A stretch of 64,000 nucleotides of DNA from Symsagittifera roscoffensis (taxonomy: Eukaryota; Xenacoelomorpha; Acoela; Convolutidae). Below, one piece after another: positions 1-12,309 of this stretch. The position numbers were made by a program, and so were the translations under genes. The notes below the pieces were generated by a model. That model ran no database searches, was not told the origin of the DNA, and was given only the letters and a program-made list of their open reading frames with translations. Location: NCBI RefSeq assembly GCF_963678635.1, contig NC_087065.1, positions 22,141,480 to 22,205,479 of the forward strand, read 5' to 3'. Position 1 is the first letter of the stretch; each line of letters starts with the position of its first letter.

Positions 1-1068
1 GAAGGGTCTGAAATTTTACGAACGTAAACGCAGGGATCCTAATACGTACGTATACGAGAGCAAGACTAAGTGGATTAAAATTCGGGTATTAGGACGAATA
101 TGCAGATCGAGTAAGAGAGGAAACCAGTGCCTGCACTGGTGTTTTGCCTTTAAGTAAAAACAGAAAGACAACAATAAGACTAGTACGGGTCTAAACCCCG
201 AGAATCGCAACTCTAGGTCTAATAGATAACAGAACAACAATTTTCGCTAATAAAGAACAGATAGAAAACGGACAGCGATATCAGAAAATCGATCGGAATT
301 GTGATTATCGAAGAAGAGCGCTGCGAGTTGTAACAATTGTGCAGTTACAATCGTTTAAGATCAGATCCCGAGAATCAGGAGAGCTGAACGGAGAATTTGC
401 TACCCTTCCTGATTGTGAAGACGACCTCTCTTCATCCGGATTCAGGAATCCGGAGGGGTACCGGAGACCATTTGTGAACATTTATTTTAACAACTTTTAG
501 CTTCCTGGAATGTCCTGATTTGAATTGAATCTACATCTAGTTCATTATCAGAGTATGAGAAGCTAAGAGTTGAGGGAAAGGGTTAATCCATTTCCGATGG
601 ATATGATGATTTTACATACTGAACAAAAACAATAGTAATATTTTAATCAAGTTGTAGCCCTGTTTTTAGGAGTGACCTCGTGGTCTCGGGATACTGAGAC
701 CCAGCCATGAGCTCACTATTTTGCATGTAACTTGGTTAATTTGAGCGGCTTGGCCGATAGCCTTTAAGTTGAAATGATTGCGTCGACCCGATGTTACGAG
801 AACTTGACATTGAACTGGCTTTGGTAGAGACGGTTAAAAGCATGTGAAGCTGTGTTTAGACGCTAGCCAGTCGCGTAGTAACCTAGCTTTATTTTCCGTC
901 GGTATGTATTTCCGGGCGAATGTTACACAGGATCTGGTTTTGACGCTAGGTTTTTGTTATAGGATTAATTTTTTACTTTACCTCGTTATGTAATCTCCGG
1001 GTACATGCTACAAGTGTTCCAGACTTCTGATCGAATGGCTTATTTCACAGTTGATTTTCTCTTTTCAG
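1..1068. other. No gene recognised; sequence upstream of a candidate exon
   Basis: Reading both strands gives only short ORFs of random composition. Around 410-470 there is a slightly GC-richer stretch with GGATTC/GAATCC-type short inverted words, but no coding exon, RNA gene or repeat that I can support. It ends in the pyrimidine tract and AG of the acceptor that opens the exon at 1069. It could hold an intron and untranslated exon of that gene, which is inference. Confidence 0.4.
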
Positions 1069-1280
1069 AGTTTTTGGAATGACGTCTATCGTACCTCCTG
1101 AAGAATGTTTTCAGATTTCTCTTTCAATTGACAAAAATCTGATGGGTTATGTGAAAAATACGAATACTCAGCTCTTCATTATGAATGAACTGCTCAGTAA
1201 ATGTTTGGGAACTTTGTCAGTCCAGATTGTGCGTGCTGATAATCAACAAGAAAGTGAAAATACGATGATCCCAGGAAATT
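1069..1280 (+). CDS. Candidate 5' coding exon, unknown protein
   Basis: A strong acceptor (TTTTCTCTTTTCAG) precedes 1069. An ATG at 1079 opens a frame that stays open to a strong donor (AATT, then GTGAGT) at 1281, giving 67 codons plus one base (phase 1). The peptide starts MTSIVPPEECFQ and ends in a polar Asn/Gln/Glu/Ser-rich stretch. I recognise no domain and it is not a BTB domain. The phase-1 end matches the phase-1 start of the linker exon at 11744, so the two could join in frame; one junction in three would do so by chance. If read through, the frame stops 8 nt into the intron. Exon status is supported by the splice sites; function is unknown. Confidence 0.4.
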
Positions 1281-2460
1281 GTGAGTAGTAGTACTAGTAA
1301 AAAGTTTTTACTCCTTTTTTGGGGAAATGCAGTATCCACCCTACCCTTCAGTTAAGTTACGTCAGTGCACAAGCTGGATAGGGCTTGTATTAAACGTTCG
1401 AATTAGTCGTTCGAAGTTATAGGCAGAAAGAAAAGTTAGCTTTGCTTGCAAGACCTTTTGACTCAAGCACCCTCGTCCCAACTCATCATCTGATTTTTGA
1501 AATATATTGCTGAAAGTTCATCAAAGCTTAATACAATTATTTCAATTGGAGACTATTGAAATTGGGTTAATTTTTGGGCTTATCGACAAAACACTAAGAA
1601 GCTCGTGGAGTAAGATGTAAGATGACAAAGAAACTTAGTATCCTTTAAGGCGTTGCAGAAAAGCATCCCCGGCGTTACACGAGAGGACCCCTACCTCAGG
1701 AATCTGATCTGAAAATTATTCTACGTGGTGTGAGGATTTTTAATTATTAGCTTTTTTTCTTTCGTGAAATTTGGTAGAAAATAGGCAAGAAGGCAGACGA
1801 TAACGAAATATGATGAAAAATTCATGGTAAGAACTTCTTAGTAGCCTAAGTGCATTGGAAAACTGCCCCTAGAGTTTTCGGACAGAATTGCAAATTTTCG
1901 ACATGAATAAAAGGTTATAATTTTGTAAAAGTTTCAGTGAAAATCGATTGCGAGAAAGTTTGGACTGCTTAAAGTTATTCCTCCCATAGGTTTTGTAGAT
2001 TTCGGGGAATGCTTCTCTAGGTTGGTTCTCTCTCTCTTAACGACACTTGCAAGGTGGTACCTTGGATACTAAATTCAGCGGGGTGACCAAGATTCAGTTC
2101 TATTCACAATCCCAAAGGGGTTCAGTTGGTGGCAATTATTCTGTACTGTACTATGTTGCCTGCCCTCTTTTGTCACTGCTCTTGTGGCTGCATCGCTCGC
2201 ACTCACGATCGCAAGAATTTCAAATTGTAATTAAATTCAGAAACTAAAAGTTCAAACAAAGACGGCTCCAAGTGGCCAGAATATAATCTAATGATCTAAT
2301 CAAAGGAAAGGGTCCGCGATTAATCAGCGCAATTACTTATTTCAATTTAACTTCCAACTAACCCCACTAAACGATTATCTCTATAGAATCCTAATTAACT
2401 CGTTAAATCCTAATCACGTAATTAAATAGTTTCAGGTTATTATGAATTGAAAGGGCGGCC
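1281..2460. other. Non-coding stretch, nothing recognised
   Basis: AT-rich sequence without a convincing exon, RNA gene or repeat on either strand. The 66-codon ORF at 2047-2247 has no homology that I recognise and no splice signals that would favour it. Confidence 0.4.
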
Positions 2461-2763
2461 GTGGTGGCCCTTACAAGCTCTCTACATCATTCCCTCGAGA
2501 AGTGGAGAAACATCAAAGAACGCTTTCGTCTATCCAAACAAGTTATCACGAAGCCTGGTTACAATCTTCACCCCAACACGAAAGACACAAGCAAAATTGT
2601 CCAAAATCGAGCAAAATTTATCCCTAAATCAGAAAATCTAATCTTGTGGCACGATATTGTGAACGAGCTGCTCTCAAAGAGGAAAAGAAAAGACAAGAAA
2701 GTTGTGAGAAGCTACAGCAAAATCCATCTAGATCCCAATCCGGAGATAAAGACCCCGACATAA
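2461..2763 (+). pseudogene. Lys-rich ORF, possible LINE ORF1 remnant
   Basis: This 100-codon frame from a GTG-type opening ends at a stop at 2761-2763. Its C-terminal half (ENLILWHDIVNELLSKRKRK, then a Lys/Ser-rich tail) resembles my recollection of accessory ORFs of CR1/L2-type retrotransposons in marine invertebrates. It has no good start codon context and no second domain, and it lies just upstream of the LINE at 3262. A short direct repeat (GGTAACGACCTA) occurs twice immediately after the stop. I read it as a retroelement fragment, but the family assignment is weak. Confidence 0.3.
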
Positions 2764-3261
2764 GGAAACACGGTAACGACCTAAGATAAAGAAACACGGT
2801 AACGACCTAGAAGGAATAATCAAGAAGAAGCAAAGTCCGTCCCAGCAGAAAAGAAGGAAAAACAAAAAGCGAAGAAAGTAAGTTAGTTTGTTGTTAAATT
2901 CTGGTTTTCGTGACGAACTTAGTGATTAAGTTTCTGGGTCCTGAACAAGAATCTAATTGATAATTCTTCGTCATGGTAAAGAACTATAAAACGTGTAAAA
3001 AGGTTATCCCTACAAATGATAAGTTCTTTTCCTGTGTCTCGTGTAACTCACAAATGCACATGACTCCTGAATAAATTGCTCCGTCACCTACTGCTATAAA
3101 TTGATTCAAGGAAATAGGATTAAATGCAATGCTGCTATGCAATGCCTGTGTGGAAAACAATGAACGGGACAACTTTATCCGTTGCTGAACTCTCGCGAAC
3201 GCAAACGAAATGACCGAGAACCTTCACGTTGGTGGTTAGTTGAAAAACATGTAGATGAGAC

Positions 3262-5239
3262 TCACTGACTTAGTCGAACAAAAAAATCAGAAATGCTACG
3301 AAGACAACATACGAGAAAGTTGAACCAGCGTACGCTGCCGTAGCCGCCGTAGAAAAATCTACGGGGAGAATGCAAGGGAAAACGAAACATGAAGTGGGAT
3401 ACAGAATAAATCACAACATCAGTCAAAGTTTCAGAATACAAGAGATCCCCAAGGATCCTACTATAACCAAATGAGGAAATCTTGTCCCTACTAACGATGA
3501 AGTAACTGAAATACTGAGCCAAATTGGAGTAACACCAAAAGTGCTAGAATCCAAACGCCTAGGAAAGTTTAACGCAGAACACAAAAAAAAACCTAGAACG
3601 CTTCTGTAACGTTTTCCAGCGAACATGAAGCCAGACTTACGCTTGCGAAAAGTCATAACGAAGAGAAGTACTATTACAAAAAAATGTGTACATCCTGCCT
3701 GCTTTATCAAATGAAGATGCTATCAAAGAAAATCAAATCCTGAAAAGAAGAATGGAGCTTCTGGATGAAGGAGTCCCGCGCGAAAAGCTCAAAATAAGGA
3801 ACTTGGAGCTGTTTAACGATGGGGTGAGAGTTGAATTTGCCGACAGAACCCTGTCAACATGACAAAGTTTCTTGAACATCTTGCAGCTGAACACAAGAAG
3901 CCTCGTTGAAAGAAGAACGAAATTCGCAAATGCAGTAATTGCTTCTGATTATAACGTTATCTGTTTATGTGAAACTTGGCTAAATGAAAACATCGATGAA
4001 TCAGAACTGCTAAATGAGTATGACATCTACAGAAATGAAAGGGAAATTGTGGTCGACAAAAATTCACACGGAGGAAGCCTAATAGCTATCAAAAATACTA
4101 TTGTATAAGGAGAAATAATTTCCCCTTTTCCAGATTCATGCGTCTCGTGTAAAGTTAATCTAAACGACTCAGAAGTTATTTTCAGCGCATTCTATAATCT
4201 ACCAGAAGATAGCAAATGTCGTGACACTATCGAAGACTTCCAAAAACTCCTGAAAAGCATTCCCAAATCAAAACCTGCCTTCATCTGAAGTGATCTAATA
4301 TTTCTGGAGGCTAATTGGAAAGCATCAGAAAGCCCAAATGAAGATGAAAACTTGATAATTGAGTTGTTTGAAGACGAGCTCTTTTGACAAGCAATTGATT
4401 ACCCGACTTTCTGTCACAACATTCTTGATGTAGCTTTCTATCGTAACTGCTTTCTTAATGCTTCGGAAAAGCAGACTACGATGGATTAAATTATTACCTG
4501 TTGAAAAATCCGTTCGAGCCTATCTGTTATACTAATATCAACAACATGTATGATGAGTTACACCAGTATCTCGACAAAGCAATTGAGATATATGTTCCAA
4601 GAAGAACATTGCACAGACAATGTCTTCCTCCTTGAATCTCTAGCTTCACATCAAATTTAATGAAGAAACTGAACACACAGAGAATTCTATCCAAAGTAAA
4701 GCCGACTAACTATAGAAGACAACAAGTAATAAAATTGGAAAATTTAGTTAAAGAATCGTTGGAGCAAGATAGGGAAATCTACCAGAACAAACTGCTTCAC
4801 TCCAGAAATACAGGTCTAAATTTTCAAACACTTATAAAGTCTAACGAAATTTTCCAGTCCACCAAAAATTCTGATTAAGAGTGAATCGCAGTGTACCATT
4901 CTCAACAAAAAGGTCGACATGCTGAACGAGTTCTTCCATTCAGTGTTTACTCCAAAAAAAAACATTCAGTATAAAAGATGTGGAAACTGAGAATCCAACA
5001 TGAACAAGTTTCAACATCTCTAAAACGACAATTCACTTCATTGTATCCTCGCTAGATAATACTATTTCTCGTGGTCCAAAGGTTTTGCCACCTGCCTTCT
5101 TCTAAATAAGAGCATAAAGAGAGTCCGTAAGATACCTGACAAATGGAAAGTTGCTGCTGTAACCCCAATCCACAAAAAAGGAGACAGACGAAGAGTAGAA
5201 AACTACCGACCAGTCTCACTCGTAGACATCGATAGCAAA
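3262..5239 (+). mobile_element. Decayed LINE, copy a: ORF1 tail, endonuclease, RT start
   Basis: The order is typical of a jockey/CR1/L2-type non-LTR element. An ORF1 C-terminal part lies around 3600-3870 (residues like LLDEGVPREKLKIRNLELF). An endonuclease frame follows (3872-4108, then broken pieces to about 4470 ending CHNILDVAFYRNC). A pre-RT linker lies at 4660-4878. The first RT block, at about 5070-5230, has KWKVAAVTPIHKKGDRRR followed by NYRPVSLV. Several in-frame TGA/TAA codons and frameshifts break every part, so the copy cannot be active. It stops abruptly at 5237-5240, where the sequence jumps back to ORF1-like sequence (copy b). Clade is not resolved. Confidence 0.8.
3872..4108 (+). 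pseudogene. LINE endonuclease (exonuclease-endonuclease-phosphatase) fragment
   Basis: This open stretch of 78 codons encodes the N-terminal half of an APE-type endonuclease. Visible motifs are an opening LQLNTRSL with the conserved Asn, the catalytic-Glu region VICLCETWLN, and HGGSLIAIK further on. In intact elements this domain nicks target DNA to prime reverse transcription. The frame ends in a stop and continues only as broken pieces to about 4470. No intact ORF surrounds it, so it is a pseudogene within the LINE at 3262-5239. Confidence 0.75.
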
Positions 5240-7420
5240 CTTAGTCGAACAAAAAAATCAGAAATGCTACGAAGACAACATACGAAAAGGTTGAACCAGC
5301 GTACGCTGCCGTAGCCGCCGTAGAAAAATCTACGGGGTGAATGCAAGGGAAAACGAAACATGAAGTGGGATACAGAATAAATCACAACATCAGTCAAAGT
5401 TTCAGAATACAAGAGATCCCCGAGGATCCTACTAAAACCAAATGAGGAAATCTTGTCCCTACTAACGATGAAGTAACTGAAATACTGAGCCAAATCGGAG
5501 TAACACCAAAAGTGCTAGAACCCAAACGCCTAGGAAAGTTTAACGCAGAACGGAAAAAACCTAGAACGTTTTCCAGTGAACATGAAAACAGACTTACGCT
5601 TGCGAAAAGTCATAACGAAGAGAAGTACTATTTCAAAAAAATGTGTACATCCTGCCTGCTTTATCAAATGAAGATGCTATCAAAGAAAATCAAATCCTAC
5701 CAGAACAAACTGCTTCACTCCAGAAATACAGGTCTAAATTTTCAAACACTTGTAAAGTCTAACGAAATTTTCCAGTCCACCAAAAATTCTGATTAAGAGT
5801 GAATCGCAGTGTACCATTCTCAACAAAAAGTTCGACATGCTGAACGAGTTCTTCCATTCAGTGTTTACTCCAAAAAAAACTTTCAGTATAAAAGATGTGG
5901 AAACTGAGAATCCAACTTGAACAAGTTTCAACATCTCTAAAACGACAATTCACTTCATTGTATCCTCGCTAGATATTACTATTTCTCGTGGTCCAAAGGT
6001 TTTGCAACCTGCCTTCTTCTAAATAAGAGCATAAAGAGAGTCCGTAAGATACCCGACAAATGGAAAGTTGCTGCTGTAACCCCAATCCACAAAAAAGGAG
6101 ACAGACGAAGAGTAGAAAACTACCGACCAGTCTCACTCATAGACATCGATAGCAAAGTTCCTGAGAAATCTATATACATTACACTCTATGAATACTTCTG
6201 TCGTTACTTAACACCGCACCAACATGGATTTGTCAAAAACAGATCTGTTTTGACGAATATGTTGTAATTTCTGCAGAAGATACACGAAGCACTGGACAGC
6301 GACCCAAGTTATGAAATTGTTGCGTTTTGCACCGGTTTTTTGAAAGCGGTCGACAAAACTCCTCACCTCGAGCTAGTGAAAAAAACTTGCATAAATAGGT
6401 GAAGGAGGCTGTCTGCTTGAAATCATAATAGATTACCTGAACAACAAAACAATTCGTCAGAGTGGACAATACGAGCTCAAGATATCTAGATGTTGTTAGC
6501 GGGGTACGTCAAGGGTCACTCTAGGGACCCATTTTTTATTTGATCTTCATAAACGATTGCTTGATGTCCTGCAATTCTCTGATCCTTTCATCTTTGCAGA
6601 CAATCTCAAAATTTTTGCTGTTCGGAAGAACTTCTGGCAAGTACAGGATGACCTAGATCATGTTGTAATTTAGGTCAAAGAAAATAAGACGGAGTTAACA
6701 CTGGACAATTTTGCCAAAATAACATTCAGAGGACAGGACTGAAGATACAAGCTGATGGATGCAAAATTGGATGAATCTAAAACCGTAAAAGACCTCGGCA
6801 TCTATGTAGCAGAAGATCTAACATGGAAAGCGCACTTTGATAAATGACCAAAGAAAGCGAACAAAGTTTTCTACATGATCAGAAGGAATCTAGCTGTGAA
6901 CGTAAAAACCTTCAAAAAGCTTGGTTTGAACAAATCGCTCATTCTGCCAATCCTGTTATAAGGATTCTCGTGTGTATCTGCCTCCCCAGCAGAACTCCAG
7001 TCTCCTGAACGTTTTCAAAAAAGGTTGCCAGATGGATAACAGGTATCAAGGGATCGTGCTATGGAAATCAGTTACAACTTCTGAATATTCTGCCACTTCC
7101 AATGTTCATTCAAATGAGTGGTATTTTGTTCCTCGCAAAGGTTATCACCAAAGATGACGAGATTATTAGTTTACCTGAGCGTCAAGACCCTCAAAGAAGA
7201 ATCACGCGGAAGTGTTTAAACATTACAAGACGAGGACTGGAAAGGCCAGAGGTGAATTTGTCTTCAGAAATTGCAGGCTTGTTAATCGAATCGAGAAATA
7301 CATCGACATCAAAAAACCTATCGGATAAAAAAGTAGATTGATCAAATCCATGTGGAAATTTGTTAATGAACGATTCTCAGAAACAAATGTCTGCATTAAC
7401 TCACTTTGCAATCTCTCATT
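5240..7420 (+). mobile_element. Decayed LINE, copy b: endonuclease deleted, RT to 3' end
   Basis: 5240-5697 repeats the ORF1-like segment of copy a (3264-3740). At about 5697 it jumps directly to sequence matching 4782-5237, so the endonuclease has been deleted. It then runs on through the rest of the RT: an FLKAVDKTPHLE block at about 6335, and at 6593-6604 the catalytic box read as FADN instead of FADD. A C-terminal region follows with RFQKRVARWITG-like residues near 7010-7040 and a tail to about 7420. Stops and frameshifts are frequent. Together with copy a it forms a head-to-tail pair joined at the word TTAGTCGAAC (about 5240). Confidence 0.8.
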
Positions 7421-8346
7421 TCAGACAGTTATTCTCAAACTAACTGAGAAACAACTATATTATAACTCAGTACCCATTATTCCGCCTAAGCGTAAACTAA
7501 CCGTAATCTTTTCGCTAAGTTTGCCTATTTGAGTTTTAGTTGTAATTAGAGTTATGATCGTCCCTACAAGGCCTGAAATTTACTTTGGTACCTCTTACGT
7601 AAAATCTTCCACTGACGACATCTATACTATATTTAAATGCTAGTGACAGCCATCTCTCATGTTTAAGCATAATAATTTCGCATGTTAAACGGATTTTTTT
7701 TTCATGTTTAAGCTACATCATATACTGCAATGCTTAAGAAAATTTTTCATTTAGTTTTCCGCAAGGTCATTAATTTTTCAGTAATTTTTTTTCGAGGCCA
7801 AATTAAGTCTGTCTGTCTGTATACCTGCTTTTTTAAATTAAGTTGATTGTCTGCCTACCCGTCTCCTAATTTTTAAAACTTTTTTCTATCAAATCTATTA
7901 TATTTGTAAATGCGGGCTTCACTATCTCGCCATGTTTATGCTTTTTCAATGTATTTTTTTGCATCGTAACAAAATAATTTTTTCACGTTTAAGCTATATC
8001 AAATATTGCAATGGTTTAGGTTTTTTTCAATTTTCCCGTTTGAATTCAGTTAAATCTTGCGTCCAAATGCGACTGCTCAATTGCTTTTAGCTCCCCAGAT
8101 GTGACGTTTCTTAGTTCATTTTAAGTTTTTCGAAGAACTTCACAAAATTTTACGGTTCTTCAAAATTTGTATAAAAAAAAATTTGAATAAAATCTTTGCA
8201 AAATTTGTAATTACGAACCCTGTAATTGGGTGCTGTCAAACCACAAAACCAGACTCAAAAAATGCAGATCTTTTTTCCAATATATGCGGTTTACAATGAG
8301 TACCGGAGGTGCATTTTACGCTAGTTAGTCATGAAAGCCAAGTTTA
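7421..8346. repeat. AT-rich stretch with a degenerate duplicated motif
   Basis: No gene seen. A unit containing CATGTTTAAGCTAcATCA-like sequence with a T-run occurs around 7657-7790 and again, diverged, around 7910-8040. The word GTCTGTCTGTCT occurs near 7807. The right edge is the start of the large duplication. Confidence 0.4.
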
Positions 8347-9289
8347 CCATAGGTATCTTCAACTAAGTTGTGCAAATATCAATTTAATTTTAACTCTAAA
8401 TCAGGTTATGTTCAATTAGTCATTCCCAAAGTTTTCATTTACCCTTGCGATAAGCACGGTTGTTGCAAACGGGTACTAGACTTTTTTCCCGTAAACAACT
8501 TTGTCCGCAGGAAATGATCTGGACGTCTGTACTCATCTCTACCTTGTTCCATAGTGTATACGAATTTCTTAGCGCCCTGGGCAACATAGCCTGGAGGTAA
8601 CGAATATTCCTGGTACGGCGAAGGTCCTGTTTCGAATCTGACCAGGGCCTGATTTTGTTCAATAGGGAAATATTCTGTTTCATATAAAATTGGCCAATTT
8701 TTTGTCCGCTTATCTGTTGTCGGCTTGGCTGTTTTCTTTCATGTTGTTTTTAGTTTTTAATTTACGCCTACACTTTGTAATTTTACTTACCTTGACTTTG
8801 TATTTCCTTTGTTTTTTTTTTGTTTCGCTAAAATAGATCTTCGGTAAAAATTACTTCGACCTTTTTTTCCTCGGCTCAATGACCTTATTTTTAGCCGTTT
8901 CAAGATAAACACAATTTTAGCACTTCCCTCCGCATTTTCATGTTGGTTGTTTTTTTAACCTATTTATTTCTTGAATTTTCATATTTGTTCGTTTTGCAAA
9001 TTTTTTTTCACTTTTTGCTAAAGTTTTAGTTTTCTCAGAAATTTCTACTGACTTTCAAAAAGGGTTATCAATTGAAAGTCCGCTTAATATTTGACCCATA
9101 ATTTTTTTTTTTCGTTTTCTCGAAAATTACTACTCTCAAATATGAGTGTGAGGTTTCAATAATTTAAAATTTTTGAAAAGCTTTCCTGCAGAAGTGGCTA
9201 CGACCGAATTTTTTTGCACATAAAGTTATGGCCCTCGGAATAGTCAAGTTGTTGATTTTTGGCTCTTTTGTCAATCTTTTCGACTGTTC

Positions 9290-9720
9290 TGAAAAACTAA
9301 CCTCTCAAATTCGATATTGTGGGTTCAGAGAGATAACGGGTAGTGGGAAGTCCTCTGCCCTAGCAGGCACAAACACAAAGTTTTATATAATAAGTTATCG
9401 TCCTCTGAAAACAGAAATTTTGATTTTTTCATTTTTTTTTATATTCTCGAAAACTACCCTTCCATGCCCGAGATTTTGGGTTCAGTTCTCTTAAGGGGTT
9501 TCGTGTAGCGCATTTGCTTATGTGCGAATAAGACTCTCAATTCTTTTACTCCAAAAGTTTTCGCCTTCGGAAAAGTAAAAATTTTGATTTTGTGACCGTT
9601 TTTCACTCAAAAAGCTATAAATCTTGGTATCGTCAAATTTTTGATTTGTTGTTGACCGTTTTTTGGACTTTATCGCTAACTGTCCTGCCACATCTAAAAC
9701 TGTAGGTTTAATCAAATGAT
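9290..9720 (+). repeat. Degenerate repeat unit (GTTATCGTCCTC... family)
   Basis: Units of roughly 130-250 bp share words such as GTTATCGTCCTCTGAAAAC, CTCGAAAACTACCCTTCCA and GGGTTCAGTTCTCTTAAGG. The same family recurs at 20930-21480 and in the copy-2 block at 49910-50770. No coding potential is apparent. It may be an old minisatellite or the body of an unknown element. Confidence 0.5.
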
Positions 9721-10444
9721 GTTGATGACAGTTTTGATTATGTGAGAGTTTATTGACTTCACGCGAAAACTACTGGTCCAATTCTCAATCGATAAACCCG
9801 GCTTTGGAAATCTTCTCTGCTTAATGCCATAACGTGCTGTTTGCAGAAAAATTTAATCATTTTTGGAAAGTTTTGAACGTTTTTTACAACTTTTGGCCGT
9901 TTTTCGGAAACTTGAGTTTTCTTATACTTCACGCAATCAAAACTGAGATGAAAAATTCCATCGAAATAAGGGGTTGCGATAATTGTTTCTGCAGAAGCAG
10001 CGGTTCTATAGTTTTTAGCCATGAAATTGTAATAAAAAGTTTTTAGCGCTATTTTGGGTTGAAAAACTTCAAAAGTTCAAAACCATTCCTACAAAAAAAA
10101 CTGATTTCGACAAAAACCGTCGCGCGATTTGCCAATTTTACAGTGAATGTCAAGTATACCTAAATTTCAGGTTTTATTTTGATCCCTTTGTCACGCTGCG
10201 CCCAAAAAATAACACTATTTTGCAAAAACACATGAAAAAAACGGCTACTGCACACCAGCTGGCTATCCTTATTAATATTTCACTCTGATTGATAGGTTTT
10301 TAAATTACCCACACCGAATATCTAATCAATCTTATGGTTAAAAAATTGAAATTTTTTCTCGTGGAATGGACAGTTTGGAAGATGAATCGGTATTGAGGGA
10401 GACCCAGAATTTCTTTTCGGCTAGAAAATAGCTTTTAAACCAGA

Positions 10445-10995
10445 ATTGATGGTTGTTCCGACCATTAAAATGGGAAGGAACTTTATATTCGGGTGTGTTT
10501 TAGTTTGTTTTCTTTTTGTTTTCCTCGCAAAATCAGGTACCATAATTAATGATCGGACTAGTTTGAGTGATCAATCCAATTAAAGCTCTTTCAGTCGTGA
10601 TTCGAACGACATAATTTCAAAATTTCATGATATCGAGAAAAACCGGTTTGAAATTTTTGATTTTTGGTCTAGTTTTGAGCAAATAAGGTGACCGTGTATG
10701 CTTGCAATAGCTTATTTAAGCTTAATTCAAGCCGTGAAAACTTAGTTTTACTCAAGTTAAGGTAGTTTTCGGAGTTTTTTTGAGCAATTTTGGGAATCAA
10801 ATTTTGAAAATTCAAAAAGTTACTGCAAAAAAATTCGAAAAAAAATCTTCAAAAATTGTTTTCCTATAGACCTATTTAACTATGATTCTCAAGTATACTT
10901 AAATTTTTTTTTCAGAACTTTATCACGACACCATTTTGAAATATTTTTTTTTGTTTTTTTTTTAAGACTGGTCGTAACATTCTGTGCTTCGTGCA
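10445..10995 (+). repeat. Direct repeat left of the linker exon
   Basis: This stretch (TGTTCCGACCATT... CAGTCGTGATTCGAACGAC ... AAGACTGGTCGTAACATTC) is repeated in the same orientation at 12310-13110, on the other side of the linker exon. The counterpart in copy 2 is about 55055-55605. It is not coding. Its matching partner makes it a substrate for unequal exchange that would remove or duplicate the linker exon. Confidence 0.6.
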
Positions 10996-11743
10996 CAGTA
11001 ACTGGCTATCTTTGTTTCTATTTATATTTGCTTCTGAAACTACGTAAATTAAAGGAGCAATTTACTGTTAACTAAATAGATAATTCAAGGTGGAATAAGT
11101 AAAGAAAATATAGCTACAGTAATCACTTGAAGCGCACAAGACATTTTGTTAAAAGTTTCTTACAGCAAGTCACTATTATTTTGCATCAATGTTTACAAAG
11201 GACCAAACGCTCTCGTTCGGAGAGGAATCTTATTTCAAAACGCAAAAACCTGCGGTAACAGACATTAAATTCCATTGATTAATGCATCTAGCTCCAGCTA
11301 ATTTCATATTTGACAAATATTTTCATATTTTTTCACATCGTTCTTCAGAGAGACGCACAGAATTATTGGTTTATCAAACTCTAATTTACTAGCAACCATT
11401 TTTGAGTTCTTAAAAACGTACACTAATTTTTAACGTGTTGTATCATAGCACTATCCTTTTTGGCGTTCCTGCGCTCATAATTGCGAGTAAATTGCAAGAG
11501 GAGAGAAATTAAAGGTGTTTTGTTTAATTGTCGCAAATTTGCTGCCACTAGTCGTTTCGTTGTGGTCTTATCGTGCAAGGCCGGGGACTATATGCTTTCT
11601 GCAAAATCCTAAGGGCTAAGTCTTGGCAAAGTTTAGAGACCCTTATGTTAGGATTTTCTTTGAATATAGGGACCCACCATTAGGAAGATTTCCCGATTAC
11701 AATACTACTGTTTATCTACTAATTGCTATTTAACCTTTGTTAG

Positions 11744-12196
11744 CTCCCTCAAGCTGCAAACGGCTGAAACAAGCAGGTGATGAAAAGAGTTCAATACACG
11801 AACATTTGATTCGACCTCCAGTATCTGAGGAGAGCCAAACAGTCAAACAAGAGGAATTAGACGAAAGCGCTAATGATGAAGACGATGATGATATAATTTG
11901 TATAAAAGAAGAAGCCAGTCCACTAAATCATTTTCCAGAATTAAGCAGTAGTGGTGTTGACCAACTGCGAGTAGGAACAACAACAGCTATTGATCCATAC
12001 GAATCTTCGGAAATAATTCCCGGCTTGTTTAGTGAGATTCCATCGTTCGTCTCCAACGAGAATCATTTGGGCTTTGGTATCGATTGGGAGCAAGAGCTTG
12101 ATTTACGACCAAGATGTCAAATAGGTTCATTTACTGATGATGCTTGTGGGGCGCACCCACAAGTAGGAAACTCAAACGGTGGGCTAGCGAAAACCG
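11744..12196 (+). CDS. BTB-ZF-type acidic linker exon, copy 1
   Basis: This internal exon of 453 bp has acceptor ACCTTTGTTAG and donor ACCG, then GTAAGT at 12197. It is phase 1 at both ends (151 codons), so it can be skipped or used without changing frame. It encodes a low-complexity, acidic, Ser-rich segment with a run of Asp/Glu. It has two SUMO-consensus tetrapeptides, VKQE and IKEE, as is common between the BTB domain and the zinc fingers of tramtrack/lola-type regulators. No folded domain is seen and no BTB exon was found in the window. Its phase fits both downstream zinc-finger exons (16770 and 21546). If read past the donor the frame stops at 12259-12261. Exon status is well supported by conservation of sites in copy 2; protein family is inferred from context. 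Confidence 0.75.
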
Positions 12197-12309
12197 GTAA
12201 GTATAAGCTTTGGCTTGCATTGATAACCGATTTGTGTAAAGATTTGGGTAATTTGTGGTGAACTCTCATTAAACTCGCGAATGGTACTTCGACTCAAGTT
12301 CAGTTCTAA

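Noticed and set aside
3262-3710. Minus-strand ORFs of 86-96 codons repeated at 5203-5493
   Set aside because: They are antisense to the duplicated LINE ORF1 segment. Their similarity only reflects the duplication.
8435-8683. tRNA gene near 8620-8650 / 49640-49665 (GGTTCAAATC word inside a CCTGG...CCAGG hairpin)
   Set aside because: The stem and loop lengths do not fit a T-arm, and no A box, acceptor or anticodon stem can be drawn.
11737-11743. TTG at 11737 as a start codon of the linker ORF
   Set aside because: It lies in the pyrimidine tract and AG of a splice acceptor. The exon begins at 11744 and needs an upstream exon.
12197-12261. Continuation of the linker ORF to the stop at 12261
   Set aside because: The frame crosses an exact GTAAGT donor at 12197. 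The extra 21 codons are intron, and the same donor is kept in copy 2.
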